23,729 nt of DNA. Source: Elysia marginata (Eukaryota > Mollusca > Gastropoda > Plakobranchidae). The position numbers and the translations under genes were made by a program. The stretch is taken from NCBI GenBank assembly GCA_019649035.1, contig BMAT01005602.1, positions 73,697-97,425 of the forward strand, in the 5' to 3' direction. The notes below the pieces were generated by a model that made no database searches, had not been told where the DNA came from, and saw only the letters and a program-made list of their open reading frames with translations. This document shows, piece by piece, positions 19,727 through 23,729 of this stretch (positions are counted from its first letter, which is position 1; every line of letters starts with the position of its first letter).

Positions 19727-19727
19727 T
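19724..19727 (+). other. Splice acceptor, 5' border of coding exon of lectin-like gene 2
   Basis: A T-rich tract ends TTTACAG at 19726 and the exon begins TTGAGAAG. The offset to the conserved ATG is 20 bases, the same as in the first paralogue (14931 to 14951). Confidence 0.7.
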
Positions 19728-19746
19728 TGAGAAGTCTGATTTGACT

Positions 19747-20535
19747 ATGACGCGACCTATTTGCTTGCTAGGTGAAATCATCCTACTACTGTCACTCGGA
19801 GCAAGCGTTTACAGCCGCCGGGGACTTGTTGCCAGATTGGAAAATGCAGCCCTGAACAAGCCTACATTACAAGGACCCAACACTCATCGATACCTTGACC
19901 ATTTTTATAAAAGCTCTTTTGCGGTAGATGGTAATCCTTCATCTTTGTTTCCTGACTGCGCCGGGGTGGACACGGCCGATATAATGTGGTGGATTGTCGA
20001 CTTAACACGATCTCGCAAGATCCACGCCGTGAGAATTCTTCCCAGACAAGACTCGTCATATAGTCTGGAGAATTTCACCATAGATATGTTTGACGACGAT
20101 CCTCGGTTAACCTCGGGGTTTCCAAGAAACTTCGGTCAGATATGCGCCTCGCAGATCGACAAAATCGGACCGGGCAAGTGGACAGGTTTGTCTTGTACAG
20201 CCATAATGAAGAAGCGTTTTGTGCGTATTGTCAAACATGGAAATAGCCACATGGCTTTGTGTGAAGTTGAGATTCTTGCAGAAGAACTTGATGAATCTAC
20301 TGGACAGGCTTACAAAATCAAACCAAAAACAGCGGCCACTGTCGATGCAAAGACTTACGTGGGACAATTTCCCACAGCAATGTACTGTGCTGTGGCTCTT
20401 TTTGATGACAACGAGCCCAATGGATTCCAGTTTGATACAGAAACTCGACAATGTTTTGTCTTTCAAACCAGTCCTCTTAGAGGAGATGCTGGTGTTGAGT
20501 CCTCTGCAACCTATGACACGTACACAGTTTTGTAA
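19747..20535 (+). CDS. Secreted F-type-lectin-like (fucolectin / F5/8C-like) protein, paralogue 2
   Basis: This 262-residue protein is about 75% identical to the neighbour 4 kb upstream, in the same orientation. The start is ATG 19747 (A at -3), which aligns with the second Met of paralogue 1; the in-frame TTG at 19741 is the equivalent of that gene's first Met and is not used as a start here. Signal peptide (ICLLGEIILLLSLGASVYS), ENAALNKPT, FAVDGN, MWWIVDL and LCEVEILAEE are all conserved, as are Cys71, 133, 150 and 172 of the discoidin-like fold. Differences: no counterpart of paralogue 1's Cys52 or Cys254, four extra residues before KSSF, RQD retained but the following Arg replaced by Ser, and the first sequon lost (NPS). 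The second module keeps Cys214 and Cys236. Ligand and partner are unknown. Confidence 0.85.
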   Translation: MTRPICLLGEIILLLSLGASVYSRRGLVARLENAALNKPTLQGPNTHRYLDHFYKSSFAVDGNPSSLFPDCAGVDTADIMWWIVDLTRSRKIHAVRILPRQDSSYSLENFTIDMFDDDPRLTSGFPRNFGQICASQIDKIGPGKWTGLSCTAIMKKRFVRIVKHGNSHMALCEVEILAEELDESTGQAYKIKPKTAATVDAKTYVGQFPTAMYCAVALFDDNEPNGFQFDTETRQCFVFQTSPLRGDAGVESSATYDTYTVL

Positions 20536-20541
20536 AATAAA
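20536..20541 (+). terminator. AATAAA immediately after the stop of lectin-like gene 2
   Basis: A canonical hexamer abuts the TAA. If used, the 3' UTR would be very short. AATAAA at 20900-20905 is a more usual distance away (about 365 bases) and is an equally good candidate. Confidence 0.3.
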
Positions 20542-20748
20542 GGAGTCAGTTCATGTAGAGTAAGAATTTATTTCAAAAACTGAAAAATAATGTAGGAGAA
20601 AAATTGAAGCTAAGCCACATGTTGTTTATTTTGAAAAGAAATTAAATGAGTGTTATTTTTTCATAAAGAAAAAGTTTAAGACGTGATCTTTTTGTCGTCG
20701 TTGTTTGATTTATTAGCTCTACTAACGCATGTTAAAATACATGTCATT

Positions 20749-20810
20749 TATTACAATTATTACTATTATTATTAATATTTTTACTATTATTATTATTGTT
20801 ATTATTATAG
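20749..20810. repeat. ATT microsatellite, imperfect
   Basis: ATT/TTA triplets with ACT interruptions, about 215 bases after the second lectin-like stop codon. Confidence 0.85.
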
Positions 20811-22960
20811 TGTTATAACAATCACTTTTTAAGAACATTGTCGATATTTTTTAAGGTTATAATCAGGCATGAGTTTTGATCTAATCAATATAGACTTTAA
20901 ATAAAAAGCAAATTTCGCACAAAGGAAAAAAAGCTAATTTAGAAAATGCAAAAAATCCATAACTTGTCAGATTACCTTATGTCGTAGCTGCGTCTAGTTC
21001 TAAATCTAGGCGTCAACATCTATGATCTAATCCTAAGCCAGAGGAACTTCTGCATAATTGTAGTCCTTCTAAATTAATCATTATGAAGCAGGCTAGAAAC
21101 ATGATTCTTACACGCACAATTGGCACAAGTGTTTGTTCATTAGGATAACTAGACTCTCCAGAACAGCACTTGAAAAGATAAATTATTTATCCTTGGCTGT
21201 ATAGGCCGCGGGGCAAAATTTCTAGCTTGTCATTCCGTTACGCAACTCCTAGGGGTAAGCTGATTTTTTGCATGGGTAATTTACAATAATGTCACATTAT
21301 AAAAAAAACCAATGTTGTCATCACGACTGTTGCACAGTTGTATAAAAAATGCCTTTGGACACCTAGCTGAAATGTTTTTATATTTTGCGACACAGAGTCT
21401 TAACTATGCGAAAGCGTTGAGCCTCTTCACTGAATCGATCAATGAAAATACGTTCTGGAGCTCACGTGACTGGTCGGGATGCTCAAGAAGACGACTCCCT
21501 ATTGTGTAAACAAAGTTTGCAGTGGAGAGTTAGGTGAAAATTCAAACTAAAATTGCGTCAGAGGTCTTGTTTAAAAACTGTTGGAGGTGTTGTAGCCATA
21601 GCGTATTGTAAAAAGCATGTCATAGATTTGGACCTAGATCTAGATTACGAGCTTATTCGTGAGCTACTTTGGTACTTACTTAAATCTCGATCTAGAAAAT
21701 TCTTAGTCTCTCTCAGTCTCAGCCCAACAGAATCATAATAATCCAACAAGATTGACTCTCACAGACATTTTTACCAAGGAAAAAAGTTATTGAACCGTTA
21801 CGGCAGGATTTTCACACGATGGTGCTACTTTTTCATTTTAATAAGATATTATTTTTCATTACCCTTGATTTCGTCTCAAAAGACTGTCAAAATAAAAAAT
21901 AATGCATCTAATTTCTTATATCCCCTTTATATTCCTTAACACCAGATTGAATTTGTTATCATGCACGATGAAGCTTAGGCTTAGTCAGGGTGGTACCCCA
22001 GTGTGGAAATCTTTCCACAATTGCATTATGAGAGGGCACAATGTCTTCAAAAGAGTAAAGAATAAGGATAATAAGTAATGTTAATTAAATCGGCGGCTTT
22101 GAAAAAGGTTGAGGAAAAGACAGGTAAAAAGGGATGTGGGAGGGGACCTGTAAGTGTAACACATAAACTAGTGGGATAGATGATTATTTGCTGCGCACTA
22201 GGAATGTTGGGGCTAGGCGTACTAACCGGGGTATCAGCAGTTCTGTTAAATTAAGCCAGCAAGTTGCAGGGTGAAACGAAATGAATTGAAAGTGTCCTAA
22301 AGTTAAAGTCTACCCAAAACCAAAGCGCAGACATAACCTTGTAAGCCAGTTTAGACTAACCTAAAATTTGTAAGCTTACTAACCACATTAGCCTAGTGAT
22401 AAAATCAAGATTCAAGATTTTTTTTTGTCCTTTACGAGCTTATTTACATTAACAAAACAATCATTTACATTCCATTGAAAAACAAAGAAACACAGTATAC
22501 TGTACGAAAACATCAATGCAAAACGTTTTTAAAGCACAACAAGGCACTGGTAATGCTTTGTTTTTTAAGTGCCACAGCCGAGCGAAGAAAAAGACCAATA
22601 TTTTTTTCAAAGGTATTATGAGTATAACTTCTTGTTAATAGATTCTAATGAATGAATTGTGGAATCTAGAACAAAAGTACGGAATAATTATAGATTTAGA
22701 ATGATAGCGCTTTGAGCTAGAGAAATGAAGGAGAGAGTGATCAAGGGGTTTAATTAAGTGAAAATTAAACAAGAGTCGCAGTAGAGCTGCAGATAAGCAA
22801 ATAAGGTCAATACTCAAGCCCGAAGAGTACAGACAAAACTAGTAAGTTATTGGCTCTACAACAAGTGCCTTATAGTTTTTTTATTTGGTGAAGACGTAAA
22901 ACCGATAGCTTACTTGTTTCGTCTGTTCCCTTATAGCTGGAATATTTACCTTACTAAACA
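20811..22960. other. Gene-free stretch
   Basis: No gene supported. ORFs at 21312-21509 (+), 21553-21738 (+) and 22635-22817 (-) have no recognisable domain; the LDLDLDYE run in the second comes from AGATCTAGAT-type sequence. Confidence 0.45.
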
Positions 22961-22965
22961 ATTCT

Positions 22966-23206
22966 TAGTTTGGTTTACTTAGGTTTATCTGGCGCTTGGA
23001 GAGAAACAAATTAAGTAGGGTCATCTGGTTTCATTAAAGTCTGTCTAGTGATTAGAGAGAAAGGATAGTGGGTGTAATCAACTGGTTTAATTAAGTTTCG
23101 TCTGAAGATTGGATAGAAATAAACTTCAGAGAGATCAACTGGTTTAATTCAGGTTTGTCTGGCTCTTGGAGAGAAATGGCTTGAGTAAGATCAACTGGTT
23201 TGACAA
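22966..23206. repeat. ~57-bp minisatellite, about four to five diverged copies
   Basis: CTGGTTT anchors recur at 23025, 23082, 23139 and 23195, spacings of 57, 57 and 56 bases, with a more diverged copy before the first. Each unit contains GATCAACTGGTTTAATT followed by a TTTGTCTGG-like block and GGAGAGAAA or a variant. Confidence 0.85.
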
Positions 23207-23729
23207 ATGTTTGTGTGGTTCAATTGGTACCTGAGCTTATTTGTATTTTAATTAGTCCACTTGAACCTATACAACAATATTTGGTAATTAGACGAAGTAA
23301 TTTTGTACACAGTTTACTTAACTGATACTTACACGCAAATACTACTCCTATACTAAGTTGTCCTATTCTATTTTCGATTTATTGGCACGTCCGTGCTCTA
23401 TTATAGCAGTACCAAACGGTCAGTTTTCTTAACAGAAGTGTTATAGGGTTGCGTTCACATTTGGGGGAGATGCCAACAATTTCCGATCATAAAAACATTA
23501 ATTAATAAGGTTAGCCGTGTTACTATTATTTAGAAAAATTAGGCTTAGCTCCGGAGGAGATATTTGGCTTTTGAAATACATTGTGTAAAATGCGCAATGG
23601 TTTGTTTTCTGGTAGCGTTGAAACTTACCTCCTGGACGACGGGACAAATAAAAAAATTACATGTTATGTTTTGGAGTATTGTCCTATTCATTGTCTTTTT
23701 TCATCCTCAGCCTTTTCTATCTCTCTCTC
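23207..23729. other. Right edge, no supported gene
   Basis: AT-rich with no coding region. The sequence ends in a CT run (23720-23729) preceded by TCATCCTCAG, which could be a splice acceptor for something beyond the edge. Confidence 0.4.

Noticed and set aside
23600-23700. Minus-strand exon ending at a GAG|GTAAGT donor (about 23627-23635)
   Set aside because: The donor is near consensus but there is no acceptor, coding frame or partner exon to support it; possibly a leader exon, but not demonstrable.

Overview
The window looks like invertebrate nuclear DNA, most likely from a mollusc and perhaps a gastropod. It is AT-rich and gene-sparse, with long introns flanked by GT..AG sites, many ACT/ATT/CAA/GAT microsatellites, a tRNA-derived SINE and recurrent TAGATCTAGA-type palindromes. 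No bacterial gene organisation is visible. The taxon is inferred from protein families and genome texture, not from a diagnostic marker.

Positions 114-4624 (+) hold the 3' part of a multi-exon gene that I identify as MPEG1 (macrophage-expressed gene 1, perforin-2). Five coding exons (114-240, 899-969, 1331-1498, 3100-3193, 4464-4624) join with consistent phases. They encode the last 206 or so residues: Cys-Pro-x-Gly-Phe segments of the membrane-proximal domain, an acidic stalk, one transmembrane helix and a short basic cytoplasmic tail. Upstream exons, including the MACPF pore-forming domain, lie off the left edge. Several exons have no ATG, and the last lies in a different frame from the longest ATG-initiated ORF there.

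Positions 4625-14930 contain no gene I can support. They hold microsatellites, a poly-C tract, a small hairpin and one unexplained 169-codon minus-strand ORF.

Positions 14931-20541 hold two tandem paralogues on the + strand (14945-15727 and 19747-20535), about 75% identical by hand alignment. Each is a secreted F-type-lectin-like (fucolectin / F5/8 type C-like) domain followed by a small conserved Cys-containing C-terminal module. Both coding regions are uninterrupted and each follows a conserved splice acceptor, implying a 5' leader exon upstream. The spacer holds a G-rich tract, a SINE, a 17-bp-arm inverted repeat and a 29-bp tandem repeat.

Positions 20542-23729 contain no supported gene; an ATT microsatellite and a ~57-bp minisatellite are the main structures.

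Together the window juxtaposes the tail of an antimicrobial pore-forming protein gene with a pair of diverging secreted lectin-like genes. Both families are innate-immune in other animals; any functional link here is inference from proximity only.
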